This document shows positions 26,270 through 35,272 of a stretch of 64,000 nucleotides of DNA, piece by piece (the stretch's first letter is position 1; each line of letters begins with the position of its first letter). Both the position numbers and the translations under genes were made by a program. Under the pieces are notes generated by a model. That model worked only from the letters and a program-made list of their open reading frames with translations. It did no database searches and had not been told where the DNA came from. This DNA is from Natronohydrobacter thiooxidans (GTDB taxonomy: Bacteria > Pseudomonadota > Alphaproteobacteria > Rhodobacterales > Rhodobacteraceae), in assembly GCF_001884735.1 (NCBI RefSeq), contig NZ_MJAP01000034.1, positions 434,001 through 498,000 of the forward strand, written 5' to 3'.

Positions 26270-27971
26270 CGAAACGCGCTTCCCATTCCGCGCGTTGCTC
26301 ATCGGTGATCTTGGCGAAAAGCACCTCGGGGACTGTGAAGGCATGGCCGGGTTTGAGCGTGTCGAGGGCTGCCGCGACATCAGCGGGCCATGACCAGTTG
26401 TCAGACTGCATGTCGGCCATGATGCGCGCGCTCGCTTCGGGGATGAAGGGTTGCGACACGACCGCATAGAAGCGGATCAGGTTGAGCGCGAGGCGGATCT
26501 GTGCAGCGGCAAGGTCGGGGTCACTCTTGAAGCTGGACCAAGGCGCGGCCTCTTGCAGGTATTCATTGCCCAGAACCCAGAGCGCGCGCAATTCGCCTGC
26601 GGATTTGCGGATTTCCATGGCTTCCATATGGGTCTCGTAAGCGCGCAGGCGGGTGGTCAGATCAGCGATGAGTTGATCTTCGCGCGCGCCGGTGGTGCCG
26701 CCGGTCGGGACGGTTTCGCCGAATTTCGAGCGGCAGAATTTGGTGACGCGGCTGACCAGATTGCCCAGCACATCGGCCAGATCCTTGTTCACGGAACTCT
26801 GGAAATTCTCCCATGTGAACTCGGAATCGCTGTTTTCGGGGGCGTGGCTGAGCAGCCACCAGCGCCAGTAATCGCTGGGCAGGATCGAGAGCGCCTGATC
26901 CATGAACACGCCGCGCCCGAGCGAGGTCGAGAATTGCCCGCCATCATAATTCAGGTAGTTGAAGGACTTGATGTAATCGACCATTTTCCACGGCTCGGCG
27001 GAGCCGATGAGGGTGGCGGGGAAGCTGAGCGTGTGGAAGGGCACATTGTCCTTGCCCATGAATTGCACATAACGCACATCCTCTGCGCCCTCGTCCCTGC
27101 GCCACCAGCGCCGCCATGCGCTGTCATCAAGCCCCTGTGCATCGGCCCATTCGGCGGTGGCGGCGATATATTCGATGGGGGCGTCGAACCAGACATAGAA
27201 GACCTTGCCTTCCATGCCCTGCCAGGGCGCACCCTCGAATTGCACCGGTACGCCCCAGTCCAGATCGCGGGTGATGCCGCGATCCTGCAGCCCGTCGCCA
27301 TCATGCAGCCATTTCTTGGCAATCGAGGTGGTCAGCACCGGCCAGCCCTGCTGGCTGTCGATCCATTGGTCCAGCGTGTCGCGCAGTTTCGACTGGCGCA
27401 GATAGAGATGGCGGGTTTCGCGCACTTCGAGATCGGTGGCGCCGGAAATGGCGCTGCGTGGGTTGATCAGGTCGGTCGGGTCAAGCTGTTTGGTGCAGTT
27501 TTCGCATTGATCGCCGCGCGCGCGCTCATAGCCGCAATTGGGGCAGGTGCCCTCGATATAGCGGTCGGGCAGGAAGCGGCCATCGGTATGGGAATAGACC
27601 TGTTTTTCCGCGACTTCCTCGATCAGACCGGCCTCGCCCAGCTTTGCCGCCAGATGCTGGGTCAGGGCGTGGTTGCGGGCGCTGGAAGAGCGTCCGTAAT
27701 GGTCGAAGGAGAGCGCGAAGCCGCGCGCAAGATCGGTCTGGACCGCGTGCATGCGGGCGCAATAGGCGTCCACGGCCTCGCCCGCCTTGGCGGCGGCAAG
27801 CTCTGCGGGCGTGCCATGTTCATCGGTGGCGCAGATGAACATGACCTCATGGCCGCGCGCGCGGCAATAGCGGGCATAGAGATCGGCGGGCAACTGGCTG
27901 CCGACGAGATTGCCCAGATGCTTGATCCCGTTGATATAGGGCAGGGCCGAAGTGATCAGGATGCGCGCCAT
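26256..27971 (-). CDS. metG: Methionyl-tRNA synthetase
   Basis: Charges tRNA-Met. The 571-residue class I synthetase starts [21 protein letters not shown], whose HLGN is the HIGH-type ATP motif. A four-cysteine zinc knuckle, [17 protein letters not shown], lies at about residues 143-159. The catalytic KMSKS-type loop reads [11 protein letters not shown] near 330, the FSTS variant used by one MetG branch. No C-terminal tRNA-binding EMAP domain is attached. The ATG at 27971 has GGGGAAAG upstream; the frame stays open to 28181 but that extension covers structured element B and is not coding. Elements A and B flank the gene. Confidence 0.96.
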   Translation of the reverse strand: MARILITSALPYINGIKHLGNLVGSQLPADLYARYCRARGHEVMFICATDEHGTPAELAAAKAGEAVDAYCARMHAVQTDLARGFALSFDHYGRSSSARNHALTQHLAAKLGEAGLIEEVAEKQVYSHTDGRFLPDRYIEGTCPNCGYERARGDQCENCTKQLDPTDLINPRSAISGATDLEVRETRHLYLRQSKLRDTLDQWIDSQQGWPVLTTSIAKKWLHDGDGLQDRGITRDLDWGVPVQFEGAPWQGMEGKVFYVWFDAPIEYIAATAEWADAQGLDDSAWRRWWRRDEGAEDVRYVQFMGKDNVPFHTLSFPATLIGSAEPWKMVDYIKSFNYLNYDGGQFSTSLGRGVFMDQALSILPSDYWRWWLLSHAPENSDSEFTWENFQSSVNKDLADVLGNLVSRVTKFCRSKFGETVPTGGTTGAREDQLIADLTTRLRAYETHMEAMEIRKSAGELRALWVLGNEYLQEAAPWSSFKSDPDLAAAQIRLALNLIRFYAVVSQPFIPEASARIMADMQSDNWSWPADVAAALDTLKPGHAFTVPEVLFAKITDEQRAEWEARFAGQR

Positions 27972-28114
27972 GTCTTTCCCCGAAGGCTGAGTTTTGCCGC
28001 TCATGTAGTGCAATTCGGTGGCCGAGGGAAACCGGTTTTCGACGCGGGCGGTGGCCTGTGGCCCGGGGGCGGGATGCGGGGGCGCTTCCGGGGCTGGGAT
28101 ATCGCGGCGGAGAA

Positions 28115-28185
28115 AGCGCCCGCTCATGGCCCGCCCCCCCTGCCCATGCCATTCGCGGGCGCTGCCCAAGCGAGGGCGCATGGGC
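28115..28185 (-). repeat. Structured dispersed element, copy B
   Basis: Outer arms 28115-28123 and 28155-28163; TC/TC tandem; inner arms ATGGC (28126-28130) and GCCAT (28148-28152). The adjoining second hairpin is the most divergent: GCCCA (28164-28168) with TGGGC (28181-28185) and inside it GCG with CGC. Read on the minus strand it begins 17 bases after the fliI stop and lies upstream of metG. Confidence 0.8.
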
Positions 28186-28202
28186 GGGCAATCTGCGCGC
28201 GG

Positions 28203-29573
28203 TCAGGTTCCGGGCCGTTGGGGCGGTTTCGCTGTGTGTTTTGCGGTCGGCTGGGGCCTGGGGGGCGGCTCCAGACACTGCGCGAGCCGGGCAAACGCGC
28301 CCTTGATGCCTGCGGGGGCGGATTCGGCGATGAAAGCATCGAGCGCAGGCCATGTGGCGATGGCGCGGTCCACCAGCGGGTCGGAGCCGCGCTCGTATAG
28401 CCCCGCCTGCACCATCATTTCCGCGCGGTCATAGGCGCCGAGCAGCCGCCGGGCCTCGGCAATCCGGGCGTTTTCCTCGGGGGTTGCGCAATGTGGCAGG
28501 GCGCGGGAGACCGAGCGCAGCACATCGATCGCGGGAAAGCGCCCGCGCTCGGCAATGGCGCGGTCCATGACGGTATGGCCATCGAGCACGCCGCGCAGGA
28601 TATCGGCGACGGGTTCTTCCATGTCGGAGCCCGCCACCAGCACGGTGAAGATCGCAGTGATCGCGCCCAGCCCGTCGCGCCCCGGCCCCGCGCGTTCGGC
28701 AAGCGCCATGATGCGCTGCGCGGTCGAGGGCGGGAAGCCGCGCAGCGAGGCATCCTCGCCCGCGGCAAGGGCCACTTCGCGATGCGCCTCTGCCAGCCGG
28801 GTGATGCTGTCGGTCAGAAGCAGCACATGCCTGCCCTGATCGCGGAAATGCTCGGCCACGCACATGGCGGCCTGCGCGCAGCGCCGCCGCGTCAGCGGGG
28901 GCTGGTCGGAGGTGGCGGTGACGATGACCGCGCGCGCGAGCCCGTCCGCGCCCAGCACATCCTCGATGAAATCGCGCAATTCGCGGCCGCGTTCGCCCAC
29001 CAGCGCGATGACCACCAGATCGGCCTGCATATGGCGCGCGAACTGGCCTAGAAGCAGGGTCTTGCCCACGCCCGAGCCCGCGAAAAGCCCGATGCGCTGG
29101 CCTGCGACCAGGGGCAGGAGCGTGTTGAACACGGCCATGCCGGTGTCGAGCCGCTGCCCCAGACGGCCGCGCCGCGCAGGTTCGGGCGCGGGGCTGTCGA
29201 GGGGCCGGTCCTGCGCGCCGCGCAGCAGCGGGCGGCCATCGAGGGGCTGGCCGTAAGGGTCGAACACGCGGCCGATCCAGCTGTCATCGGGGGCAATGCC
29301 GCGCGCGGGGCGCAATTCGGCGCGGTCGTCAATCGCCAGCCCGTCGCGCGGGCCATCGGGCAGGGCCTGCACCTCCTCCGGGGTCAGGCGCAGGATTTCG
29401 GCCCCGATCCGGCTGCCATTGCGGGTGCGGATATCCAGCCAGTCGCCGATCCGGGCCGCATCGGTCAGCCCGCGCACCGCCAGCATCTGCCCGTCCACCC
29501 GCGCGACCCGCCCCGAGATGCGCAGCGCGCTGAGGTCGAGCACCTGCGCGCGCATTTCGTCCATCAGATCCAT
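28203..29573 (-). CDS. fliI: Flagellum-specific export ATPase FliI
   Basis: Cytoplasmic hexameric ATPase that powers type III export of flagellar subunits. The 456-residue protein shows Walker A FAGSGVGKTLLLGQF near residue 174, the glutamate/arginine region VGERGRELRDFIED, and Walker B HVLLLTDSITRLAEAHREVA near 260, which is the F/T3SS-ATPase signature. The ATG at 29573 (MDLMDEMRAQ) is chosen; further Met codons follow at 29564 and 29555. It is divergent from flgB, so the 90-base space holds back-to-back flagellar promoters with two CTTAA motifs (29611, 29626). Structured element B follows its stop. Confidence 0.95.
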   Translation of the reverse strand: MDLMDEMRAQVLDLSALRISGRVARVDGQMLAVRGLTDAARIGDWLDIRTRNGSRIGAEILRLTPEEVQALPDGPRDGLAIDDRAELRPARGIAPDDSWIGRVFDPYGQPLDGRPLLRGAQDRPLDSPAPEPARRGRLGQRLDTGMAVFNTLLPLVAGQRIGLFAGSGVGKTLLLGQFARHMQADLVVIALVGERGRELRDFIEDVLGADGLARAVIVTATSDQPPLTRRRCAQAAMCVAEHFRDQGRHVLLLTDSITRLAEAHREVALAAGEDASLRGFPPSTAQRIMALAERAGPGRDGLGAITAIFTVLVAGSDMEEPVADILRGVLDGHTVMDRAIAERGRFPAIDVLRSVSRALPHCATPEENARIAEARRLLGAYDRAEMMVQAGLYERGSDPLVDRAIATWPALDAFIAESAPAGIKGAFARLAQCLEPPPRPQPTAKHTAKPPQRPGT

Positions 29574-29663
29574 CGCTTGAGTCGCTCTTTTTTTGTGCCG
29601 CTTACCGATCCTTAAGCGAATCACTCTTAAAAACGGGTGTATGGACCCAAGGGAGAAACCCTC

Positions 29664-30044
29664 ATGTTCGAGATACCCGATGTGATGCGCATGGCGCAGG
29701 CGATGGCCCGTCATGCGGCGGCGCGCCAGTCGGTGATCGCCGAGAATATCGCGCAGGCCGATACGCCGGGATATCGCGCGCGGGATCTGGCGGGATTCGG
29801 CGCCAGCTATCAGGCGGCGAGGGCGCTGAAGGCCACGCGCCCGGCGCATCTGGACTGGGGGACGGCGGGCGCAGGGCCGGGGCCGCAGGTGGATCGCGCG
29901 GCGCCGTCATTCGCGCCCAATGGCAACACCGTGTCGCTGGAGCGCGAGATGATGCGCGCGGCAGAGACCCGCCAGAGCCATGAGCTGGCGCTGGCGATCT
30001 ATGGCTCGGCGCGCAGCGTGTTGCGTCTGGCGCTGGGGCGATAG
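29664..30044 (+). CDS. flgB: Flagellar proximal rod protein FlgB
   Basis: A 126-residue rod subunit. The N-terminal flagellar rod motif is present as NIAQADTPGYRARDL at about residues 31-45, and the C-terminal coiled-coil region EREMMRAAETRQSHELALAIY closes the protein. GGGAGA lies about eleven bases upstream of the ATG at 29664. In related genomes flgC follows directly; here about 1.4 kb of diverged junction copies separate them, beginning right after the flgB stop. Confidence 0.93.
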   Translation: MFEIPDVMRMAQAMARHAAARQSVIAENIAQADTPGYRARDLAGFGASYQAARALKATRPAHLDWGTAGAGPGPQVDRAAPSFAPNGNTVSLEREMMRAAETRQSHELALAIYGSARSVLRLALGR

Positions 30045-31491
30045 GGGGCGGGGATGGGCGGACTGCGTGACAGGGATGCGATCAGCGCTTCGGGGATGGC
30101 GGGGCGGGCGTGCAGGCCGGGGCCTGTGTTGGAGCTTGCCGCCGATACGGGCATGCCGGGTGATCGGTGCGAGAGGTTCGGTTTCCGGGCCGGGACCGCT
30201 GGCGCGCGCGGCAGGGCGCGGGGGAACCGTGGCCGGGCGTTTGGGCGATGGGGCGCGGACAGGGGTAGTCTGTTGGTCGACGATGCTCTCCGTGCCTCGG
30301 GGATGGAAGCGCAGGTGCGCAGGCTGCGGCATGAGTCGGAGACGAGCGCGCATGCGGTTTTGCCGGGTGATCGGTGCGCGTGGCGTGATTTCCGGGCTGC
30401 GACCAGCGGCGCGGGCGGCAGGGCGCGGGGGAACCGTAGACCGGTGCGCCCCGTGCTGCGCAGGGCGCTCGGGCGATGGGGTGCGGACAGGGGCGCTCTG
30501 TTTGACGACGATGCTCTCCGTGCCTCGGGGATGGAAGCGCAGGTGCGCAGGCCGCGGCATGTCTCGGAGTTTCGCGCCTGTGTAGGCATGCCGGGTGATC
30601 GGTGCGCACGGCGTGATTTCCGGGCCGGGACCGCTGGCGCGCGCGGCAGGGCGCGGGGGAACCGTGGCCGGGCGTTTGGGCGATGGGGCGCGGACAGGGG
30701 TAGTCTGTTTGTCGACGATGCTCTCCGTGCCTCGGGGATGGAAGCGCAGGTGCGCGAGCTGGGGCATGAGTCGGAGACGAGCGCGCATGCGGTTTTGCCG
30801 GGTGATCGGTGCGCGTGGCGTGATTTCCGGGCTGCGACCAGCGGCGCGGGCGGCAGGGCGCGGGGGAACCGTAGACCGGTGCGCTCCGTGCTGCGCAAGG
30901 CGCTCGGGCGATGGGGTGCGGACAGGGGCGCTCTGTTTGACGGCACTGCGACCCGCGCCCCGGGGATAGCGGCGCAGGTGCGCAGGCTGGGGCATATGTC
31001 AGAGACGAGCGCCTGTGCGAGCATGCCGGGGTATCTGGGCGCGCGAGGTGCTTTCGGGGCTGAGACCGCGGGCGTGAGTGGCGGGGCGCGGGGGAACCGT
31101 GGACCGGTGCGCAGCGTGCTGCGCTTGGCGCTCGGACGATGGGCAGCGGGGGCGGCGCTCTGTATGGCAGCGAGGCACCCCCCCTCGGGGATGGAAGCGC
31201 AGGCGCGCGGGCTGGCGCATGTGTCGGATCACAGTGCCAATGCGGGTATGCCGGGCTGTTGGGGCAAGAGTATTGTGATCTGCGGGCCGGGAGCGCCTGC
31301 GCGCAGCATGGGGCCATACAGCGATACTGGCGCCCTTGCCGCAGGCGGGACCGCGCGCGCGGCATGGCGGGATCAGGTGGCGCTGCAGGTCATGTGCCGG
31401 TCGGCGGGACTGCGCGTGCGGCATGGCGTCAGGGCTCCGTGGCTCGGCGCCCGCTGTGCTGCACTTGGCGCTCGGGCGACAGGGGGCGGGC
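30045..31491 (+). repeat. Degenerate tandem array of flgB-end/flgC-start junction copies
   Basis: The stretch between flgB and flgC is made of units that each resemble the start of flgC (to about codon 50) followed by the last codons of flgB and the flgB-flgC spacer. The flgC landmark GGATGGAAGCGCAGG occurs, intact or slightly changed, at 30094, 30301, 30529, 30736, 30964 and 31189, and in flgC itself at 31532. Spacings are 207, 228, 207, 228, 225 and 343 bases. The 30094-30528 and 30529-30963 blocks are near-identical over long runs, so the array also shows a 435-base higher-order duplication. The rod signature (ANADTPGY) is lost in every extra copy. No CRISPR-like short repeat and spacer pattern. 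Confidence 0.88.
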
Positions 31492-31508
31492 ATGGGCAAT
31501 CTGTTTGA
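30054..31508 (+). pseudogene. 484-codon open frame through the flgC-like array
   Basis: Unit 1 keeps the flgC start: the ATG at 30054 is ten bases after the flgB stop with the GGGGCGGGG leader that precedes real flgC. From there the frame stays open across all units because the first five spacings are multiples of three; the flgB stop inside each unit has become TGG. The predicted protein repeats a 69-76-residue motif around ASGMEAQVRRLRHxSE with Gly/Arg-rich linkers (GGRARGNRG). It is out of frame with true flgC. Open frames on several other phases of this GC-rich stretch mean that openness alone is weak evidence. I read it as decayed duplication, with a repetitive protein as the less likely alternative. 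Confidence 0.4.
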
Positions 31509-31884
31509 TGGTTTTGCGATCAGCGCCTCGGGGATGGAAGCGCAGGCGCGCAGACTGCGGCATGTCTCGGAGAATATCGCCAATGCCGACACGCCCGGTT
31601 ACCGGCGCAAGACCATTGATTTCCGGGCCGAGATCGACCGCGCGAGCGGGCTGGCGCGGGTCAGGACGGGGCCGGTGCAGCTCGACCGGCGCGAATTGCC
31701 GCGCGTCTATGATCCGGGCCATGCGCTGGCCGATGCGACCGGCTTCTATGACGGATCGACGGTCGATCTGATGATCGAGATCGCCGATGCGCGCGAGGCC
31801 GGGCGCAGCTATGAGGCCAATCTGCGCGTTTTCGACCAGACCCGGCAGATGGCGCAGGGATTGCTGGAGTTGTTGCGCCGCTGA
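31492..31884 (+). CDS. flgC: Flagellar proximal rod protein FlgC
   Basis: A complete 130-residue rod subunit with NIANADTPGYRRKTIDF at about residues 27-43 and the C-terminal helix SYEANLRVFDQTRQMAQGLLELL. The ATG at 31492 is preceded by GGGGGCGGG, the same leader seen at 30045; the frame is also open upstream to 31336, but that part belongs to the degenerate array. fliE follows after 48 bases. This is the intact copy from whose 5' end the upstream array appears to derive. Confidence 0.93.
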   Translation: MGNLFDGFAISASGMEAQARRLRHVSENIANADTPGYRRKTIDFRAEIDRASGLARVRTGPVQLDRRELPRVYDPGHALADATGFYDGSTVDLMIEIADAREAGRSYEANLRVFDQTRQMAQGLLELLRR

Positions 31885-31932
31885 CCCCCATTCAAGCCCC
31901 GTTAACCCCCATTCCAGAAAGGAATAAACCCC

Positions 31933-32220
31933 ATGAGCATCGCGGCCAATCTTGCCATTCAGAGCTATGACACCGCGCGCATTGCCGCGAAACCCGCCGC
32001 AGCAGAGCGCAGCGAGGCGGCGTTCGGGGCGGCGCTGGGCAATTTCGCGACCGGGTTGCATCAGGCGGAAGTGGCGGCGCGCAGCACGATGATCGCTGGC
32101 GCCGATCCGCATGCGCTGGTCGAGGCGCTGGCGGCAACGGAGCTTGCGGTGGAAACGGCGGTATCGGTGCGCGACAAGGTGGTGGAAGCCTATCTTGAAA
32201 TCCTGCGCATGCCGGTCTGA
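31933..32220 (+). CDS. fliE: Flagellar hook-basal body protein FliE
   Basis: A 95-residue MS-ring/rod adapter. The C-terminal two-thirds shows the FliE pattern GLHQAEVAARSTMIAGADPHALVEA...AVSVRDKVVEAYLEILRMPV. AGAAAGGA lies about ten bases before the ATG. Part of the flgC-fliE-fliQ-flgF run. Confidence 0.92.
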   Translation: MSIAANLAIQSYDTARIAAKPAAAERSEAAFGAALGNFATGLHQAEVAARSTMIAGADPHALVEALAATELAVETAVSVRDKVVEAYLEILRMPV

Positions 32221-32232
32221 GGGGGCGGGGCG

Positions 32233-32499
32233 ATGCAGGAGACCCTTATCTATGACACGCTGCGGCAGGGGCTCTGGGTGGCCACGATCATCGCGACCCC
32301 GATCCTGGCGGCGGCGCTGATTTCCGGGGTTGCGGTCGGGCTGTTTCAGGCGCTGACCTCGATTCAGGAAATGACGCTGACTTTCGTGCCGAAACTGGCG
32401 GCCATCGTGCTCGTGTTCTGGGTGTCGATGAGTTTCATGACCGCGACGCTGGTCGATTTCTTCCGCCACGAAATCCTGCCGCTGATTGCGGGGGTCTGA
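32233..32499 (+). CDS. fliQ: Flagellar export apparatus protein FliQ
   Basis: An 88-residue membrane protein of the export gate with two transmembrane hairpin segments (about 15-38 and 50-75) and the conserved GLFQALTSIQEMTLTFVPKL between them. It starts 12 bases after fliE and is followed by flgF after three bases. It works with FliP, FliR, FlhA and FlhB; fliR, flhA and flhB are 7-10 kb away in this window, and fliP is outside it. Confidence 0.95.
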   Translation: MQETLIYDTLRQGLWVATIIATPILAAALISGVAVGLFQALTSIQEMTLTFVPKLAAIVLVFWVSMSFMTATLVDFFRHEILPLIAGV

Positions 32500-32502
32500 G
32501 CG

Positions 32503-33219
32503 ATGGACAATGCCGCCTATATCACGCTCACACGGATGAGCGGGCTGCGCCGCGAAATGCAGGTGATCGCGCATAATATCGCCAATGTCTCGACCACCGG
32601 ATTCCGGCGCGAGGGGGCGGTGTTTTCGGAATTTGTTGTGGGCACCGAGCGGCATGAGCCGTCGCTGTCGATGGCGCTGGGCAATACGCGCCAGACCTAT
32701 CAGATGCAGGGCGCGCTGTCCCAGACCGGCGGCACCTTCGATATCGCCATCGAGGGCGAGGGGTTTTTCCTGCTGGAGAGCGCGCGGGGGCAGCGGCTGA
32801 CGCGGGCGGGGGTGTTCACGCCGGGCCCGGCGGGGGAACTGGTCAATATCGACGGGTACCCGCTGCTGGATGCGGGCGGGGCGCCGGTTTTCGTGCCCCC
32901 CGATGCGCGCGCCGTGGCGCTGGCGCGCGATGGCACCTTCTCGGCGGATGGTCAGCCCTTCGCCCAGATCGGACTGGTGCGCCCGGTCGATCCGGTCACC
33001 ATGTCGCGCGAAGCGGGGACGCTCTTTGTCGTCAATGGCGAGATCGAGCCGGTCGAGGCGCCGATGCTGCTGCAGGGCTTCATCGAGGAATCGAATGTCA
33101 ATCCGGTGATCGAGCTGGCCCGCATGATCGAGGTGCAGCGCGCCTATGAGCGCGGGCAGAAATTGCTGGAGAGCGAGGATGAGCGGATCAGATCCGTGAT
33201 CCAGACGCTGGGAAGGTAA
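32503..33219 (+). CDS. flgF: Flagellar rod protein FlgF
   Basis: A 238-residue rod subunit. The N-terminus has the rod/hook signature HNIANVSTTGFRREGAVF (about residues 25-42), the middle has a FlgE/F/G-like beta domain (FDIAIEGEGFFLLES), and the C-terminus ends with the coiled-coil EESNVNPVIELARMIEVQRAYE. It is shorter than FlgG next door, as usual for FlgF. Confidence 0.9.
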   Translation: MDNAAYITLTRMSGLRREMQVIAHNIANVSTTGFRREGAVFSEFVVGTERHEPSLSMALGNTRQTYQMQGALSQTGGTFDIAIEGEGFFLLESARGQRLTRAGVFTPGPAGELVNIDGYPLLDAGGAPVFVPPDARAVALARDGTFSADGQPFAQIGLVRPVDPVTMSREAGTLFVVNGEIEPVEAPMLLQGFIEESNVNPVIELARMIEVQRAYERGQKLLESEDERIRSVIQTLGR

Positions 33220-33237
33220 AGAAAGGGGCGCAACCAC

Positions 33238-34023
33238 ATGAAATCACTTCATATTGCCGCAACTGGCATGAGCGCGCAGCAGATGCGTGTGGATACGATT
33301 GCCAATAACCTCGCGAATATGAGCACCACCGGTTATAACGCGCGGCGGGCGGATTTCGCCGATCTGCATTATCAGCAATTCGCGCGGCCCGGTGCGATTT
33401 CGGCCGCTGACGGGACGGTGCTGCCGACCGGCGTGCAGGCGGGGCTGGGGGTGCGGCCCGCGGCGATCAGCATGCAGATCCAGCAAGGGGCCTCGAACCA
33501 GACCGGGGGCGATCTGGATCTCGCCATCGAGGGGCGCGGCTATCTGGAAGTGACCCTGCCCGATGGCACGCAGGGATTTACCCGCGATGGTGGGCTGAAA
33601 CGGACCGGGGACGGGCTGATTGTCACCTCGGACGGCTATGAGGTGGCGCCGGGGATCGTGATCCCGAATGATGTGCGCGCGCTCTCGATTAATCCGCAGG
33701 GCGAGATCCATGGCTATTTCGCGGGCCAGATTCAGCCGCAACTGCTGGGGCAACTGACGCTGGCGGGTTTCGCCAATGAAAAGGGGCTGGAGGCAATCGG
33801 CTCGAACCTGTTCATCGAGACCGAAGCCTCTGGCCCGGCCAATGTCGCGGTGCCGGGAACGGAGGGGCTGGGGCGGCTGCGGCAGGGCTATCTGGAGGAA
33901 AGCTCGGTCGATCCGGTGCGCGAGATGACCGAGCTGATCAAGGCGCAGCGCGGCTATGAGCTGAATTCCAAGGTGATCACCGCGGCCGATCAGATGATGG
34001 GCGCAACTGTGCAGGTGCGCTGA
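33238..34023 (+). CDS. flgG: Flagellar distal rod protein FlgG
   Basis: The 261-residue length is standard for FlgG. The start MKSLHIAATGMSAQQMRVD, the signature NNLANMSTTGYNARRADF (about 22-39), the FlgG-specific ASNQTGGDLDLAIEGRGYLEV, and the C-terminal SSVDPVREMTELIKAQRGYE are all present. flgA begins on the last base of the stop codon. AAAGGGG lies about eight bases before the ATG. Confidence 0.96.
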   Translation: MKSLHIAATGMSAQQMRVDTIANNLANMSTTGYNARRADFADLHYQQFARPGAISAADGTVLPTGVQAGLGVRPAAISMQIQQGASNQTGGDLDLAIEGRGYLEVTLPDGTQGFTRDGGLKRTGDGLIVTSDGYEVAPGIVIPNDVRALSINPQGEIHGYFAGQIQPQLLGQLTLAGFANEKGLEAIGSNLFIETEASGPANVAVPGTEGLGRLRQGYLEESSVDPVREMTELIKAQRGYELNSKVITAADQMMGATVQVR

Positions 34024-34454
34024 TGCGCTGGCTGGTGCTCCTGCTGCTCTGGCCCTTGGGGGGGTATGCCGAAACGCTGGTGGCGACGCGGCTGATCCGC
34101 GCGGCGGAGGTGATCGGCCCCGGGGATGTGATGCTGGCCGCCCCGGCGGTGGCGGGGGCGGCAAGCGCGCCGGGTCAGGTGATCGGGCTGGAGACGCGGG
34201 TGGCGATCTATCCGGGCCGCCCGGTGCGGCTCGCGGATCTGGGCCCGGCGGCGGTGATCGAGCGCAATGAGATCGTGCGCATGGTCTACCGGCGGGGCGG
34301 GCTGATGATCCTGTCGGATGGCCGGGCCATGGCGCGCGCGGGGCTGGGCGAGCGGATCACGGTGATGAATCTCGCCTCGCGCCAGTCGGTGCAGGGGATC
34401 GTGGCCTCTTCCGGGCTGGTCGAGGTCGAAGGCTCCATCGGGCTTTGGCAATGA
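34023..34454 (+). CDS. flgA: Flagellar P-ring assembly chaperone FlgA
   Basis: A 143-residue periplasmic chaperone with a signal peptide (MRWLVLLLLWPLGGYA, cleavage near 16) and the SAF-type C-terminal domain: LIRAAEVIGPGDV, GLETRVAIYPGRPVRLADLGP, and GERITVMNLASRQSVQGIV. It overlaps flgG by one base. It is shorter than enteric FlgA because the N-terminal domain is absent, which is common in alphaproteobacteria. flgI, its client P-ring gene, is not in this window. Confidence 0.9.
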   Translation: MRWLVLLLLWPLGGYAETLVATRLIRAAEVIGPGDVMLAAPAVAGAASAPGQVIGLETRVAIYPGRPVRLADLGPAAVIERNEIVRMVYRRGGLMILSDGRAMARAGLGERITVMNLASRQSVQGIVASSGLVEVEGSIGLWQ

Positions 34455-34516
34455 TAACAGAATTTTAAGGCGCAGGGTTCATGCTGGTTTCATGCTCTTG
34501 TCACAACAGGCCCCCG

Positions 34517-35245
34517 ATGATGCGATTGCTGTTTTCCTGCCTTCTCTGCGCGCTTGTCACGGGCTGTTCGCCGCTGCGCGAGGTCGGGCGTGCGCCGGGT
34601 TTCACCCCGCCCGATCAGACGATGGAACATGCCGCGCTTTACCGCATCCCGCTGCCCGAGACGAGCGAGGCGCGGCGCGCTGTCGACAATGCCTCGCTCT
34701 GGTCGGCGGGGCAGCGCTCGCTTCTGGGCGACCGGCGGGCCTCTCGCCAAGGGGATATCATGACCGTGGTGATCGAGATCAATGACAGCGCCGAGATTTT
34801 GAACAGCACCGCGCGCGGGCGCACGGGGTCGAACAGCATGGCGGTGCCGCAATTCTTCGGCATCCCGCAACTGATCGACCGCAACCTGCCCGGCGGGCTG
34901 GCGCTGGGTGCGGGGATTGAAACAGCCGGGTCGAGCACGTTTTCGGGCAATGGCTCGGTGCGGCGCAACGAGAAGCTGACGCTGCGGGTGGCCTCGACCG
35001 TGGTTGAACGGCTGCCCAACGGGGTGATGCGGATCGAGGGGCGGCAGGAAGTGCGCGTCAATCACGAACTGCGCGAGCTGTTGGTGACGGGCTATGTGCG
35101 GCCCGAGGATATCTCGCGCCAGAATGAGATCACCTATGACAAGATCGCGGGCGCGCGGATTTCCTATGGCGGGCGCGGGGTCATCTCGACGGTGCAGCAA
35201 CCGGGATATGGGGCGCAGATCACCGAGATTCTGGCCCCGTTCTGA
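34517..35245 (+). CDS. flgH: Flagellar L-ring lipoprotein FlgH
   Basis: A 242-residue outer-membrane ring protein. The signal peptide ends in a lipobox LVTGC, giving lipid attachment at about Cys16. The body has the FlgH marks SLWSAGQRSLLGDRRASRQGD, VVIEINDSAEILNSTARGR and the C-terminal VRPEDISRQNEITYDKIAGARISYGGRG-type region. The frame is open from 34481, but the double ATG at 34517/34520 gives the proper signal peptide. Confidence 0.94.
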   Translation: MMRLLFSCLLCALVTGCSPLREVGRAPGFTPPDQTMEHAALYRIPLPETSEARRAVDNASLWSAGQRSLLGDRRASRQGDIMTVVIEINDSAEILNSTARGRTGSNSMAVPQFFGIPQLIDRNLPGGLALGAGIETAGSSTFSGNGSVRRNEKLTLRVASTVVERLPNGVMRIEGRQEVRVNHELRELLVTGYVRPEDISRQNEITYDKIAGARISYGGRGVISTVQQPGYGAQITEILAPF

Positions 35246-35272
35246 CATTGGGTCGCGAGAAGGAGGCCCGCC

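Noticed and set aside
27972..28181. N-terminal extension of MetG
   Set aside because: The frame is open, but the added residues encode the structured element and a Pro/Arg-rich stretch, and MetG begins at [12 protein letters not shown] with a good ribosome site.
29574..29663. Full CtrA box (TTAA-N7-TTAA) between fliI and flgB
   Set aside because: Two CTTAA motifs exist, but their start-to-start spacing is 15 bases, not the 11 needed.
30054..31491. CRISPR array
   Set aside because: Units are 207-228 bases, diverged along their length and derived from flgB/flgC; there are no short identical repeats with unique spacers and no cas genes.
30054..31884. Diversity-generating retroelement with variable copies of flgC
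   Set aside because: No reverse transcriptase in the window, and differences between copies are not limited to adenine positions of a template.
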